A DNA stretch of 64,000 bases from Pyrenochaeta sp. MPI-SDFR-AT-0127 (taxonomy: Eukaryota > Ascomycota > Dothideomycetes > Pleosporales > Cucurbitariaceae): NCBI GenBank assembly GCA_020747015.1, contig JAGTJM010000024.1:372001-436000 (forward strand), in the 5' to 3' direction. Made by a program: the position numbers and the translations under genes. The notes under the pieces are model-generated. The model saw only the letters and a program-made list of their open reading frames with translations, was not told the origin of the DNA and did not search any database. Shown here piece after piece: positions 12,159 through 23,722 of this stretch; position 1 is the first letter of the stretch, and every line of letters starts with the position of its first letter.

Positions 12159-13472
12159 ATGGAGACCACGTCGCGCTATCCAGCCGACATGCCTGGACTG
12201 TACACCCCCTCCCCGTTGCATGCACGCGCAAACTCTAGGAACAGTTACTTTGACCCGGCCCCGCGCTTCTCGTTTGCGTCCGAAACCTCCGGTCGACAGG
12301 TGACTGATTCGGTCACTCACGAGACCCGGAAACGCTCCCATTCGCGATATGGCGAGCGCGACCCTACTACTTCACAAGGCTTCACAGCGCAATCTTGGGG
12401 CGACAACTCCCTAGGATACTCTCGGTTCACCGACACCAAGAGCCCTCCTCCGCTTGCACACGATCGCTACGAGCTAGCTGGAGGCGGCATGGGCGGGTCA
12501 TATCAATGCGGCAGACAAAACGGGGACTATGATGACTACTTCCAGCTCCAGAAGCAGCGTGGCATGTGGTCGATACCGCCAACTCCACAAGCTGGTGCAG
12601 TGAAACAGGTGGCAGTCGATGGGGTCCAAACAACACCAGGCGGAAGCAAGTCATGGAGCATCATGGGCCTCGTCGGTGGAGTCGCAGGCAAGCTGTTTCA
12701 GTTCTGCACTGTTCCATTTCGAGGGTTTCAAGCAGGAGGCGGACGAAAGTACGACTTGGTCACGCAGGGCGAGATCGCGGCGAAACTAGGTCTTCAGGAC
12801 GATCCGTTTCTTCATCAGGCTGGCCCAGTTCAGCAAACAACCCCAGGAGGGTTCCCCAGTGACAACTACGGGGTGCTTTCGATGGATTCACTTCACGATG
12901 AACGGCCTAGAATGACGAAACGATTGCGCACAGCAGATAATTGGGTTGTAGTTGGGACGAATGGAGAGGCAGAATCGAGGCCTTCAACACCACGGTTGTC
13001 AGAACGAAGGCTCCCTGATCAGGCGAGGTCACCCTCTCAGATACCTCGGCCTGTATCAAGAGCAGGCGCAGCTACGCCATCGTTGAAGCGGCCATCCTTG
13101 ATACCTGTGTCCCGGCGTTCGACTATGGACAGAAGATCGTTCCACGGCAATGCGAAAGTATCCCCGGATACGCACACTAGACAACGATCCTATAGCAGAC
13201 TAAGCTATGGCTCACCCGCCATGTACGACGACAAATCGAGCAAGCCGAAGAGCCCTCTGCCAAAAGAAAGCCAACGTTTAATCAACAAGGTCCGGCGTGA
13301 GGAGTTTGAGGAGGATGCTCGAATGCGTAGGATGAGCTCACAAATGAGTGCGATGCTTAAGGAAGCTAAAGAAGCTCTGGGTTCAAAGTTTGAGGTTGAG
13401 GAATATGACGATGACGATGGCATTGATGATGGTGGAGGGTTTGAGCAACAGTCGAGCTGGTACCCGCGGTAG
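12159..13472 (+). CDS. Conserved fungal protein, mostly disordered, function unknown
   Basis: Single-exon gene of 437 residues starting METTSRYPADMPGLY. I do not recognise the function. The protein is mostly Ser/Pro/Arg-rich and looks disordered, with two ordered-looking parts. One is a hydrophobic core at about residues 165-205 (SIMGLVGGVAGKLFQF followed by PFRGFQAGGG), which looks like a conserved amphipathic or membrane-touching helix. The other is a C-terminal charged helix (RLINKVRREEFEEDARMRRM) that could form a coiled coil, followed by an acidic stretch DDDDGIDDGG. The middle has TADNWVVVG and many SP/TP sites that could be phosphorylated. It reads as a genuine gene because codon use is uniform over 1.3 kb and the frame is open throughout. 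Confidence 0.7.
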   Translation: METTSRYPADMPGLYTPSPLHARANSRNSYFDPAPRFSFASETSGRQVTDSVTHETRKRSHSRYGERDPTTSQGFTAQSWGDNSLGYSRFTDTKSPPPLAHDRYELAGGGMGGSYQCGRQNGDYDDYFQLQKQRGMWSIPPTPQAGAVKQVAVDGVQTTPGGSKSWSIMGLVGGVAGKLFQFCTVPFRGFQAGGGRKYDLVTQGEIAAKLGLQDDPFLHQAGPVQQTTPGGFPSDNYGVLSMDSLHDERPRMTKRLRTADNWVVVGTNGEAESRPSTPRLSERRLPDQARSPSQIPRPVSRAGAATPSLKRPSLIPVSRRSTMDRRSFHGNAKVSPDTHTRQRSYSRLSYGSPAMYDDKSSKPKSPLPKESQRLINKVRREEFEEDARMRRMSSQMSAMLKEAKEALGSKFEVEEYDDDDGIDDGGGFEQQSSWYPR

Positions 13473-14262
13473 ACTATCGCAATGTCTGTCCATATCGCGG
13501 CTCTACTAACTAAGGTTTTATTTCTCCTTATATCTGACTCCTTGGTCTAATGTGGTTTGTCACAACACCACTATTTGTTTCATCAGGCGTTCTAGAGATC
13601 GGCTTATACCCTTGACATAGTCAATCGTCACATGGAAAGCATTTCTGCGAAGTCATCTTGTACCCACTTAGGGCGCTCGATCTGGACTATTCTGTACTTG
13701 AGTACTTGAACGTACAATCGGTTCCTAATCGAGTGCTAAAGCAACGCAAATAACTCAATCTCTCAACAAACAATGTGCTGTTCATGCAACCCACTCTGTC
13801 CAGCTAGAAATGCATTAATGCCAAGGGAGGTCTGGCGGGGTCAACCCTGAACAAAAGAACCACTCTTCTTTGTCGTGGATGCTCCCAACCAACTTGATTG
13901 ATCTTCCTAAAATTGTCCTGGTATCAGCTTTTCTTTTAGATGTCTCTCCATGAACTGCCAACCCTGGCTTCGGCTTACGCCGATGATGCAGCCTCATGTC
14001 AGCTGTGCTTGGATTGACGCGCGATATATAGCCTGGAGAGACGGCCCCTCTTTTCGAATGCTATTTCAGCTCCTTTGGTTTCAGAAGTCGCGTGCGCTCT
14101 TTTTCAGTCAACGAGCTGCACACAGTAACTGAACCCCAGCAAACACAGAGTGGATGCTTTTATTCTTGCCTTCATTCTGGCTCTATACAAGGCTACGCCT
14201 ACGTCATACTAAGGCTCTGGCTCGCATGCGAGGTATCAATTAACCATCATAACCGCACCACC
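13473..14262. other. Intergenic, 790 bp
   Basis: Separates two co-oriented genes. An open frame continues about 170 bp upstream of the downstream gene's likely ATG, but it lacks the Ser/Pro-rich composition of the protein body. No other feature is seen. Confidence 0.35.
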
Positions 14263-15033
14263 ATGTCTATGCTAGATGTCGCTCGTCCACGAGTACCCCA
14301 ATACACGGAGCCCCTTCCCAGATACTCGAGGCATGAACCAGACGCGACATCAGTCCGAAGCGCTGCACCCTCGTACGAATCTGATAGACCTGCGTACGAT
14401 CCCCAGCAAACACCAACCTCGCTTCTTCCACCCCTCCGAGCAAACGAACTTGAGGAACAGCGGCCCACAGGGCTTCCCTCGCCTTTGTTTGCGCCAGGAT
14501 TCGAGAATAGGGCGAACAGCGCATTCTATGAGCAGACCTTTGACTTAGCAAACTTAAACAACATGCGAACGAGCAACAATGCACGCCAGTTTCAGAATAT
14601 AGCACGACGACGCGCCAAACAGGATCGACAAACGATGACGATGGAGATGCTCAATTCGCTATCCTCTGTTCCACTGCCCCGCACGAATACTCCAAGGACA
14701 CCTACCGCCTTCAATTCTGCAACCGCTCCGCAACCACCCATCAGCGTGTTCCCATCATCACCCATTCCCCAATCTCCAGCCAACCTCCTTGAAGACCCGA
14801 ACTTGGTAGGTACCGAAGCAGCAAAGCAGGCGCGTTCCGAAAGAGAGCACAGAGAGATGACGGCGAGACGCGAGCAAACGATGCAATTGGAAGACAGGAG
14901 CTGGGATTTTATGATGAGTCAGATGACGGACTGGGAAGAGAGAGAGAAGAATTGGTCTGTTTTTAGAAACAGAGTCGAGGACAGGAGGGCGAAGGGGTTT
15001 AGGCGACGTTGGGGTTTAAAACGTGGACCATGA
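14263..15033 (+). CDS. Disordered conserved fungal protein, function unknown
   Basis: Single-exon gene of 256 residues if started at the ATG at 14263 (context CACCACCATGT, a good fungal start). An in-frame ATG at 14092 would add 57 residues of unrelated composition, so I prefer the inner start. The protein is rich in Pro, Ser, Thr and Arg. A short core sits at about residues 85-130 (YEQTFDLANLNNMRTSNNAR). Two proline runs follow, then a C-terminal helical part with many charges (MTARREQTMQLEDRSWDFMM) ending in a basic tail (KGFRRRWGLKRGP). I know no domain that matches. The basic tail could bind nucleic acid or serve as a nuclear signal; that is a guess. Confidence 0.55.
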   Translation: MSMLDVARPRVPQYTEPLPRYSRHEPDATSVRSAAPSYESDRPAYDPQQTPTSLLPPLRANELEEQRPTGLPSPLFAPGFENRANSAFYEQTFDLANLNNMRTSNNARQFQNIARRRAKQDRQTMTMEMLNSLSSVPLPRTNTPRTPTAFNSATAPQPPISVFPSSPIPQSPANLLEDPNLVGTEAAKQARSEREHREMTARREQTMQLEDRSWDFMMSQMTDWEEREKNWSVFRNRVEDRRAKGFRRRWGLKRGP

Positions 15034-15876
15034 GAATAAGCAAGAGTTCTAGTTGAAACGCTGGCCCTTGAAGTCGAACTGAACACCGACGTAGAGAGCG
15101 AATAAACCACCTGGAATGCGCCTTATAACAACCCTTCGAGTCCGGCTCCAAACGCTTAGGATGGTTGTGTATTAGAACTTAATCGCTCAAAGCATGGTAC
15201 ATCGAGTGCTCTCAGACCACCACTTCCCAGAAAATCAGTTCCAACTAGAGACTCAAGGCCTCGATGTTAAGTCCCATGTCAGGATAGATTTCAGTCCATT
15301 GCCTCATATCGGCAACTACACATGTGAGAATGGCATGGCAAGGGTCCGAAAGGCGGACATGTTCGGCCCGTGTTTTTCTCGTCTTCGAAGAGATCTAGAT
15401 TTACACTTTTACAGATGCAATCACTATAGTGTACAATACCTCTCCTACGCTAGTTGGATTCAGCTCTATTTTCTTCGAGAAGGTTATTGTTGAGCTTCCG
15501 ACTCGATCGCTTGGCATCTTTACACCGGAGCTGGGATTTCATTTCGCTTCATGCCAATCACTTTCCACCTCACCTCATACCTGATTTGAGAGAGAAGGGG
15601 CATTCTATGGAAACAAGAGAGGTTGGTTATATACAGGCAGTGGACACGTTGCACGACTAGTATCAAACACTACATCACGTCGTGCTTGCGTGACATATGT
15701 TCTCTTCACATCACGATTTACATGTCGTATACAGGATTGTTTGGAAACGGGAAAACAGCCTCCAAGCTGCGGGGTATATTTAGTTATCAGATATAAAAGG
15801 ATGTTTAGAAAGCATATATAAAAAGGTCTAAAAGAAGAATGCGCCGCGAACAAATTGCCTTCCCGGCCGTTAACGA
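15034..15876. other. Intergenic, 843 bp
   Basis: Lies between the 3' ends of two convergent genes. Several short open frames are present, none with recognisable motifs. No feature is supported. Confidence 0.35.
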
Positions 15877-17981
15877 TCACCTCGCAGTGAACTGTGTGCG
15901 GAGGTCTTTGTCCATGCTGAACTTCTTTATGACCAAACTGACAATCAGAGCGCTCCCAGCAATCGCCGTCATCATGGTGAATACACTATCGAAGCCCTTC
16001 ATGTAGGATTGTAAGATGGCAGTCTTTTTCGGCGAATCGAGCATAGTTCGGAGGACAAAGATATAGCTCTCAGAATCACGCGCGATGGTGGTAGGCAAAC
16101 CCAAGCTTGAAAGTCTTTTCGACATTGTGTTCTGGAAGACGGTTCCGGATAGCGCAACACCGAGTGGCATTCCCAGGCTTCGGAAGAAACCGTACATGCT
16201 GGCTGCCATTGCGCAATCTTCAGCTTTGGAAATGGCTTGTATGCCAACATTGACACTAGTCAATACCATGCCAGTGCCAATGCCAAAGATTCCAAGAACA
16301 ACTGCAAGGACTGCGGGCTTGGTGTGCAGGTCGAGGAGAATTAGAAGCCCGCATGCAAGAGTGGTTACTGCCCAGCCGCCCCAGATGGCCCAGCGAAATC
16401 GTCCGAGCCTTGTTGTGAGAATTGACACGACGATTGAGCCTGGGATGAGGAGACACACAGCGGGAAGGAGATTGGTGCCTGCTTTCGTAGGTGATGAACT
16501 GCGGACGCTCATTTCATAGAAGGGATAATAGTAAAGACCAGTGAAGAGCTGGCCTTCTGTTAGCAAACATCCTAAGAAGTATTTGGTACGACGCTTACAA
16601 TGAGGCCGTTGATAAGTGCGCAGTAAAAGGCTGCAATCGAGCTTCTGTTGTAGAAGATTGACATAGGCAGCAAAGTATGCCCAGTCGAGTAAATCTGGTA
16701 AACGAAGAAGACAACAAGGCAGCAAAGACCTGCGACAATTGGTGCTAATGTTGCCGCCGACTTCCAAGGATACTGTATACCACCCCACGAAAGCCCAACA
16801 AGGGTACTAGTCATACTGCCCACGAAGAGGAAAGCACCAACCCAGTCCATGCGCTTTAGCTTTTGAGCAAGCGTGAGTTCAGCGACGGGATTCAAACGGA
16901 CAAAGAAAATTGCAACAATGAATCCAATGAAGCAGAATGGGTAGTTGATGTGGAAACACCATCGCCATGATGCCTTCTCGACGAGCGTGCCGCCAATGAC
17001 CGGGCCCATGATACTTCCTATCGACCATGATCCAAGTACCATGGAGAAGAACTTGGGTCGCTGTCGTAACGGTACAATGTCGCAAAATATTACTTCTGTA
17101 TGTTGGGACATAGATTCAGTGCATGCCCTACGTCTAGTATGTACCTTGGTTCTACTTACGGGTAAGGGTGATTATGCCTCCTCCGCCAACGCCTTGGATG
17201 CAGCGTCCGGTGAGTAGTACCGTGAAGTTGTTTGCGGCTGAGCAGAGTATGGTGCCTATGAAAATATCAACGCATGTCTCACCTATAATCTGTATCCATT
17301 AGGCACTTACCAACTGTGAAGAACAGAAGAGAAATGATGAGCATCTGTTGTCGTCCAAAAAGAGACGATACCGACGCAATAACTGGCTGAAAGACTGCTG
17401 AAGTAAGGAGGTACGATGTTCCAGCCCAGAATGCTTCCACAGAAGTGCCATGGAGCTTATGGGCTATCTCCTATCAAATAATGTTAGTGACCTCACCAAG
17501 ATATTGGTAGAGGCAAAGGCTTACTGGCAGTACTGTGACCAGAACTGTAGCATCAAGCGAGACCATGAATGATATGAAGCTCAGGCTGATCATGATATAG
17601 AACTCTTTCCTCTGAGGCTTCCATTGTTCCGCACTGGCTGTCTCGCCTTTGGCTTCGATATCGATCTCGGTCATGGCATTGTTGTTGAGTAATGGGTCTG
17701 CGGTCACCGGTCGGGTAGCTGAGCAGATCGTTGGCTTCTCATTTAGATCACGCTCTCCATCGATGCCTGTAGGTACTTCATTAGCATGTTTTTACGTAGG
17801 AGCCTTGGGCCGTCCAGTGATGACGGAATGGCCCGCAGTGTAAGATGTACATACCTATGACACTGTGCGTAGGCTCCTTCCCTTCTGTGTCTATTGAATC
17901 CGAGTCTCCATTCGTTGAATTGCCCCAAGAAGAGCGACACGTCTCTCTAGTGGATGTGACATACTCCACTTCTACAGTCAT
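15877..17981 (-). CDS. MFS drug/metabolite transporter, DHA2 family (14 TM)
   Basis: Proton-driven exporter of the plasma membrane. Six exons: 17981-17855, 17766-17525, 17470-17311, 17255-17160, 17095-16599 and 16548-15877, giving 597 residues. A hydrophilic head of about 80 residues precedes TM1 (FYIMISLSFISFMVSLDATV). Motifs seen are GRCIQGVGGGG in TM4, the antiporter motif C GSWSIGSIMGPVIGG in TM5 and SWRWCFHINYPF, all typical of 14-TM DHA2 carriers. Later segments include AVVLGIFGIGTGMVL and VALSGTVFQN. The last acceptor was placed at 16549 so that NGLI joins LFTGLYYYPFY. The substrate cannot be told from the sequence. No biosynthetic cluster adjoins it, so it may be a general multidrug or toxin efflux pump. 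Confidence 0.9.
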
Positions 17982-19750
17982 GGCTGCTGTACGGGCCAGA
18001 ACGTGTACGAAAAGTAAAGAAACAACGAGGTAAAAAGTGCTGAATGGTTTCTTTAATATTCAATAGGAAAAATGTTTCAAGGGCTGGAGAAGGAAGGCGA
18101 CACAGGCTGGATAGGTGATATTTGAGGGGAGAGTGAGGAGATGGTGTCTCTACTAGGACAATCGGCAAATGGTAGAAGTGGTGTTTGCAACCAAGAATGG
18201 TACTGGTACTAAACGGAACTCCTCAACACCTTCGAAAGATACGACCAAACTCGGTCACAACAAATCCAGATGAGGCTTCAACTTATACAGTGAACATATT
18301 ATCAGCACTGTAACAAGCGCAGTACGGTGTCGCCGCACCCCCTTGAGTGGAGCCAGGACAACAAGTCAAACGCCATACTCAACCTCTCAGCCTCATGCTT
18401 GTCATAAGTAACCATCTCCCACGCCATTGCAAAAGATGTGGCTTACGCTGTGGTGAGCTGCATCGTTGTGCAGAGTAATGAGATCGAAAACAGCGAAATT
18501 ACGGTCAAACAATCCGCTAACCGCAGGCTTATGCACGCTTGCGACCCATTTGAAGTTCAAAATATGCACCACGATTGCGAAATTCTCGCTATGTGAGGGA
18601 AGGCTGTGCTTGTATAACATAGTGCATGGGAAAGTCGGTGTTGAGCCAATGCTCAGCTCTGCATCTCTCAGCCTTAAGATGTTTAGTACCTTGGCTCTAC
18701 GAATCAGACCGTCAGCCTTGCCATTTCATGCAACGCTTGGTTACTCCTAATGCAGAGTATCGTAATTGATCCAACAAACAGTCAGAATGCTTTTCGCGGT
18801 CTAGAATGGGCGTCTGCCCAAAAGCACGTGGATAGGCGAGAGCTTGGGCGCTGCCAGAAGCGATGCGCAAGCCTCTCAACCACCACACCTATCTGAACGG
18901 TGAACCTTTTGCGACGGTGTGGATGCATTGGCTTGCTGACCTTTGGGGGCATACAAGCTCCTTTCCATATCGCCGGAAATGAGTACGTGGCTGCCCAAGC
19001 TGCCCATTTCGCCCCGGAGCGCGCGTAGTCAGGCGGCCTGGCTGCGCTACGGGGAACTGGCGTTCAATTAGGTGCGGCTTGTTTCCCGCTGGCCCAGGCG
19101 TCGTAGACTATGCACTTGAAAGGAGGATGCAAGCGACATGAGCCGATAAACAGTGGGGGTACGATGGGTTTGTTGCTTCTGCCTCGATTCAAGCATTGCC
19201 CATGAGCGCCATGGGGGGGATGAGGCGCTCGCCAAAGAGAGCCTGATTCCTTCACCTCTTTGGCTCGTTTGGGCATGCACATTGGCCTCACCGTGTCGCA
19301 CTGCAGAGCCCTGCTCTTGATGCACAGCCTACAAATGTATTATACCACTGCTATGAGTGGTAGTAAACAGGTTTGGCATGGTTTTCAGCTGAACTGTTTG
19401 GGTGGATTAAGGGCGTGATAGCTCTTGGAACGTCCACAGATGCACTACCTTGGGCGAGAGTACCTGTGAAATATATGCTTATTTAGTCTTAGCTTCACAG
19501 GATAATCACCATGGTAGAATGTTTTTGGATAATAGCTGAAGTAGTCTACTGTGCGGGTCACTGTTGTTCATACAGAGAAATGTGCAAATACATAAGTACT
19601 GGTCTAGGCACGGTGGCACAAGTAGGGCATCAACAACTCTCATTACTTCCCACATTTCGAGTTATCGAATCAGTCGTCAGCATTTTTCTTGAGTCGTTTT
19701 ATTTTTCTTCATCCTTCAACACAATCACACTCGTCTCGATCTGAGTTAAG
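17982..19750. other. Intergenic, 1.77 kb
   Basis: Holds the transporter promoter and the promoter of the hydrolase gene at 19751. A local GC-rich stretch near 18780-19090 stands out from the AT-rich surroundings but carries no coherent open frame. No gene is supported. Confidence 0.35.
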
Positions 19751-20782
19751 ATGTGTACTGAGAGAATACCAAACTTCACGCTCCTTGCCCCATCAATATG
19801 GGAATATACTCCAGTTCCCGTATACCAACCTACCTGCTCATTACCCAAGGGTACTGAGGCTCCCGCACTCATCCTTCTTTGCACATGGACTGGAGCGCTG
19901 AACCGATACATCGCCAAGTACACCGCAGAATACAAGTCATTATTTCCTTCGACACGCATCATGATCATCACCACAACGACAAATGACCTATGCTTTCGGA
20001 GTTCAGCCCAAAAACAGGAGCGCTTGAAACCTGCAGTAGAGCGCATTTCGAACTACAAGTACCTCAACGACGAGGCGATGGGCGGAGGTATTCTGATGCA
20101 TGTCTTCTCAGAGGGCGGTAGCAACAAAGCTTGTGAATTGGCAGAAGCATACTACAACATGACCGCTACACGACTTCCTGTCTCAGCATTATGCTTTGAC
20201 AGCACACCCGGTCACCCTCGCTACTTGCGTTTATGCAACGCTTTGAACAAATCCCTGCCTCAAATACCTGTCCTTAGACATGCGGGTATACTTTTCGGCG
20301 GCGCAGTATTAGGTGCTTTCTGGATCACATATGGTCTTTTCAAAGGTCGGGAAAACAATGTCATTACGAGAACACGCCGGCGACTCAATAATCCTACAAC
20401 TTTTGATCTCAATGCTCCACGCTGCTATCTCTATTCGAAAGAGGATGCGCTGATTGCGTGGCAGGATGTGTATGAGCATGCAGGAGAATCCATGGATCGA
20501 GGAATTCCAACTAAGGAAGTATTGTTCGAGGGTAGTGGTCATTGTGAGCACGCAAAGCAGGATCCAGAACGATACTGGAATACGGTTATGGAGACGTGGA
20601 GATTATCACATGTTATTGAGAAGGAAAAACTAATCCCTACATTGGACTTCTCTGTCGGAGATTTTGATTTTGGCATTACGAAACCTGAACGGGCCAAAAC
20701 AAATCAGAGATGGAGTGATGCAGACTCCGAACGCACTCTACTGCCTGGATCGGGTTCCAGTGGATATGGCATTGCTATTTGA
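19751..20782 (+). CDS. TMEM53/DUF829 (PaxU-like) alpha/beta hydrolase
   Basis: Single-exon gene of 343 residues in the DUF829 family, which includes animal TMEM53 and fungal PaxU. The alpha/beta-hydrolase layout is visible. An early strand is APALILLCTWTGALNRYIAKY. The nucleophile region is ILMHVFSEGGSNKA, where Ser-Glu-Gly-Gly sits at the elbow. The acid region is YSKEDALIAWQDV and the His region is GSGHCEHAKQDPERYW. A hydrophobic stretch (HAGILFGGAVLGAFWITYGLF) near residue 185 may anchor it to a membrane. The family has no agreed substrate, and PaxU's role in indole-diterpene biosynthesis is itself not well defined. No terpene or diterpene genes lie nearby, so the name PaxU-like describes similarity only. 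Confidence 0.82.
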   Translation: MCTERIPNFTLLAPSIWEYTPVPVYQPTCSLPKGTEAPALILLCTWTGALNRYIAKYTAEYKSLFPSTRIMIITTTTNDLCFRSSAQKQERLKPAVERISNYKYLNDEAMGGGILMHVFSEGGSNKACELAEAYYNMTATRLPVSALCFDSTPGHPRYLRLCNALNKSLPQIPVLRHAGILFGGAVLGAFWITYGLFKGRENNVITRTRRRLNNPTTFDLNAPRCYLYSKEDALIAWQDVYEHAGESMDRGIPTKEVLFEGSGHCEHAKQDPERYWNTVMETWRLSHVIEKEKLIPTLDFSVGDFDFGITKPERAKTNQRWSDADSERTLLPGSGSSGYGIAI

Positions 20783-22867
20783 TCAAGCTCACTTGTAGTT
20801 GTATTTGTTGATCATAGGTTTGTCTTTCTTCAGTCAACTTTTTGAGCGTTACAGCTGCTATGATTGCATAGCTTCTGCATTTTCCTTGTCACCTAGAACG
20901 CATCTTCGAGTGCTAGATTATTCTGAGAGCGTTCATTCGCCATGGGTCTCCTTTACTGTATAGTTCCACCGCTTGTATACGTCTATTCTATCGTATTATA
21001 ATTTCTAAATAGCCAATTGTGTACCCTGTATCAGCACACAAATGATTAGGTTCTGCTTTCTAGTCTCCGACGTCACTATAATGAGGCCAAAATACTGGCT
21101 CGCGATAACGGTTCCGAAACCCCGCTTTCCCCTTCATTCTCGTTCTTCTCCCCTCTTGTTCCTATGGATCCAGATCTTACGTACCGAATATCAGTAAAGA
21201 AGTACCACGGTCCTAGCACGGTATATCAAGCGACCAGTCCCAAACATGAGACGCATGTGGGACTTGCTGATCCATCATCCCCGCTTCTGCAAATCTCGTG
21301 ATTGAGCCGAGTCCCATGGAAAATTGTAACGCGCATCACGAAAATTACCATTAGCTTCGACAATATGCGCGTTCAGGTAAGGCGGCTAACCAGCACCGAT
21401 TATGACTAGCGTGAAATCCAACGTACTTCTTGTGCTGACCATGATAGCCTTATTTTTCTTTTTCCACCGCCTTATCTGCTTATTCGAACACTGCCATAGA
21501 TAGCTCGCGGGTCCTTGAATTGTACCAATGAAAGTACACCCACTGATCTCTTATACTAATGTCGCTGGGCAACCTTGACCGAATCGGTTGCTCAGCAGCC
21601 TTGGGTAACACAACCTCGACGCAGAAAGGAAAATCAGGCTCGAAAACACATCGTAGAATTTAAATTAGCGCAAAGGATACTCACGGATGCCAGTACCTTA
21701 AGATCGTTCGGCTTTGGTCACCACCTGCGCGACCCTCGGCTACTATAGAATTCGCACGTGGCTATATAAGAGCCTCATGTGTGTGTGAAACTGCCATGCT
21801 GAATAAGGGTATACTTTGATGGCTTGTTTAGCTAACGCATCGATGGTTTTTACTCACGATGCATCATATGCCAGTCAATCTATGAAAAGACTGACACACT
21901 GCAAGATGGCGCCAACGGAAACCATTGGCTCCATGGGTCATGGATTTCACAATGCTCTACATTCACCGGTTTCTACTTTGAACGAATGATATCATAGGAG
22001 GCGATCGGTGTGAGACTGATAGACTTTTGGATGCACGTAGAAAGTCACGAGCTGCAAATGAAAGCGCGCATCACAGTCAATGTAGTGTAACGTAGATTCT
22101 GTCTTACATACGTCGAAGAAGACTATTTTTACACTAGTTGCTAGTCGTGACAAATACACGGAAGCATGGCTCGATTGGATCCTCAAGTACATTGCTCTTG
22201 GATTGTACCATATCATCTATCTACAAACGCCAAGCAAATTGAATAAACAGGATCAATCATTATGATAGTGAAGTTTGCACGTTAGTATAGAAGAAAGATG
22301 TTTTGAGATCCTCCAATCAGGTGTGTATAGGGCTGCACTGGTGACATGTGCTGCACTCCGCCAGCTCAAATTCTTCGGATATGATGACAACACGAGCATG
22401 CTACTCGCGTGGACCTGGTTTTTCTACATGGATACACAATTGAGCAACAGCAGATAATTCCGAGCACATTTATTGGCGTTGCTCGAAATTGTACTCGCAA
22501 GTAAAGCAGTATCAGATACACCATTTTCCAATATATAGTGATTAACTTCACTGAACAGAGTCAAACAACGTTGACTACTCTGGTGAGACCAATAGTCCGC
22601 TGTTGAAATCCTGCGAAAGAATGTAAACCACCCTTTTAGTGCTTGCTTTTCCTTCAAGCCGCCCAAAGCCATTGAACACAGATTGAGGCTCGCACACGAA
22701 TCCATCGCGCCACATGCCCAGACTCTTTCGGCTATAAAGTGGCACAACACATGAAGGACCAAATACAAACGTGATACACGGATGAATAGGTAAATATGAC
22801 CAGTTTAGCACTAGTTACAATTTACTCCTCTCATTTTCATCATCATCCTCGTTTTCGTCGCGCCTTC
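20783..22867. other. Intergenic, 2.1 kb
   Basis: Between convergent genes, with no promoter demand. AT-rich, with only short open frames and no recognisable protein motif. It could hold decayed repeat DNA, but I cannot align it to anything. Confidence 0.35.
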
Positions 22868-23722
22868 TTAAGCCGCGTTAATTTTACCCTCCAAGAATTG
22901 CGGCGCAGGCCCAGCAGCCTCGTCATTGTATGAGAAGTGCGCAAACGTGATACTCAGTGTCCCTTCGCACACACGATCGCCAGATGCGCAGAATACCTCC
23001 AAGTCCTCAGAAGGGAAGGTGGGGATGCCACCATTATTCTGTTGGTTCTGGGTATAGCCAAATAGCGTCACACCTTTGACCTGCGCTCGAGTGGCTGTAG
23101 ATAATTTGGGGATTGCGCCCGCAATCACAGCAGTGCCTTGGCTAGAGCGATATTAGCTGACTTGCCATGCAGAAGGGGTCATAGATAATGAGAAGACATA
23201 CGAATATCCACCAGCGACAACGGGTGTGTTAGGACATTTCTCGTTTGCCATATCGAAGAGCCTCACAGCTTCGCCCATTGCCGCCTGTGATGCACCTCCC
23301 GGTTGCGCATTTGTAGCGAGACCGGCTGTGTATGGGCCGCCAACACCCTGAACCCAAACATTTCCTGCACCGAAGGAGCTCTCCAGGGCGCTGGCTACTC
23401 GAGGGCCAGTAGAAGATCCCTATCAATGCATTAGAATACTGCTAATACGAGGTGTCGCGTTGGGTTGATAACTGAACAGGGCAGAATTGGAAGAGCGAGT
23501 CGAAGTGAACAGAAAGGTACACTATACCATGTTGCCTCGCTCTGTACTTGCACGTGCGAAGATAAAGATTGCTTGTGGGCAAGGGGCAGTCCCGCTCTCG
23601 AGGTCATTTCTTGTGCTGGCGGAGCGAAATTGGCGGGCTTCTACTGTATTCTCCAGCCCATCGATGACTATGGGAGAAGCTGCTGCCAAGGCAGTCAATA
23701 GTGATAGAGTGATAAACTTCAT
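22868..23722 (-). CDS. Secreted cutinase (CE5)
   Basis: Secreted serine esterase that hydrolyses cutin ester bonds of the plant cuticle. Exons 23722-23528, 23419-23202 and 23141-22868, giving 228 residues. A signal peptide ends near AAASPIV, and a short propeptide ends in VEARQ. The catalytic set is visible: nucleophile Ser138 in GGYSQG, Asp in FCASGDRVCEG and His in AHFSY. Cysteines fit the two usual disulphides (APCPQA with EKCPNT; FCAS with RVCEG). The second intron splits the codon of the nucleophile serine (TC, then C). Intron 1 is in the same place as in the cutinase at 38766. Induction by cutin monomers is usual for the family, but no specific site was identified. Confidence 0.94.

Noticed and set aside
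14092..14262. N-terminal extension of the gene at 14263
   Set aside because: Composition differs from the protein body and the ATG at 14263 has better context.
19751..20782. Indole-diterpene cluster membership of the PaxU-like gene
   Set aside because: No prenyltransferase, terpene cyclase or FAD oxygenase lies nearby; the family occurs widely outside such clusters.
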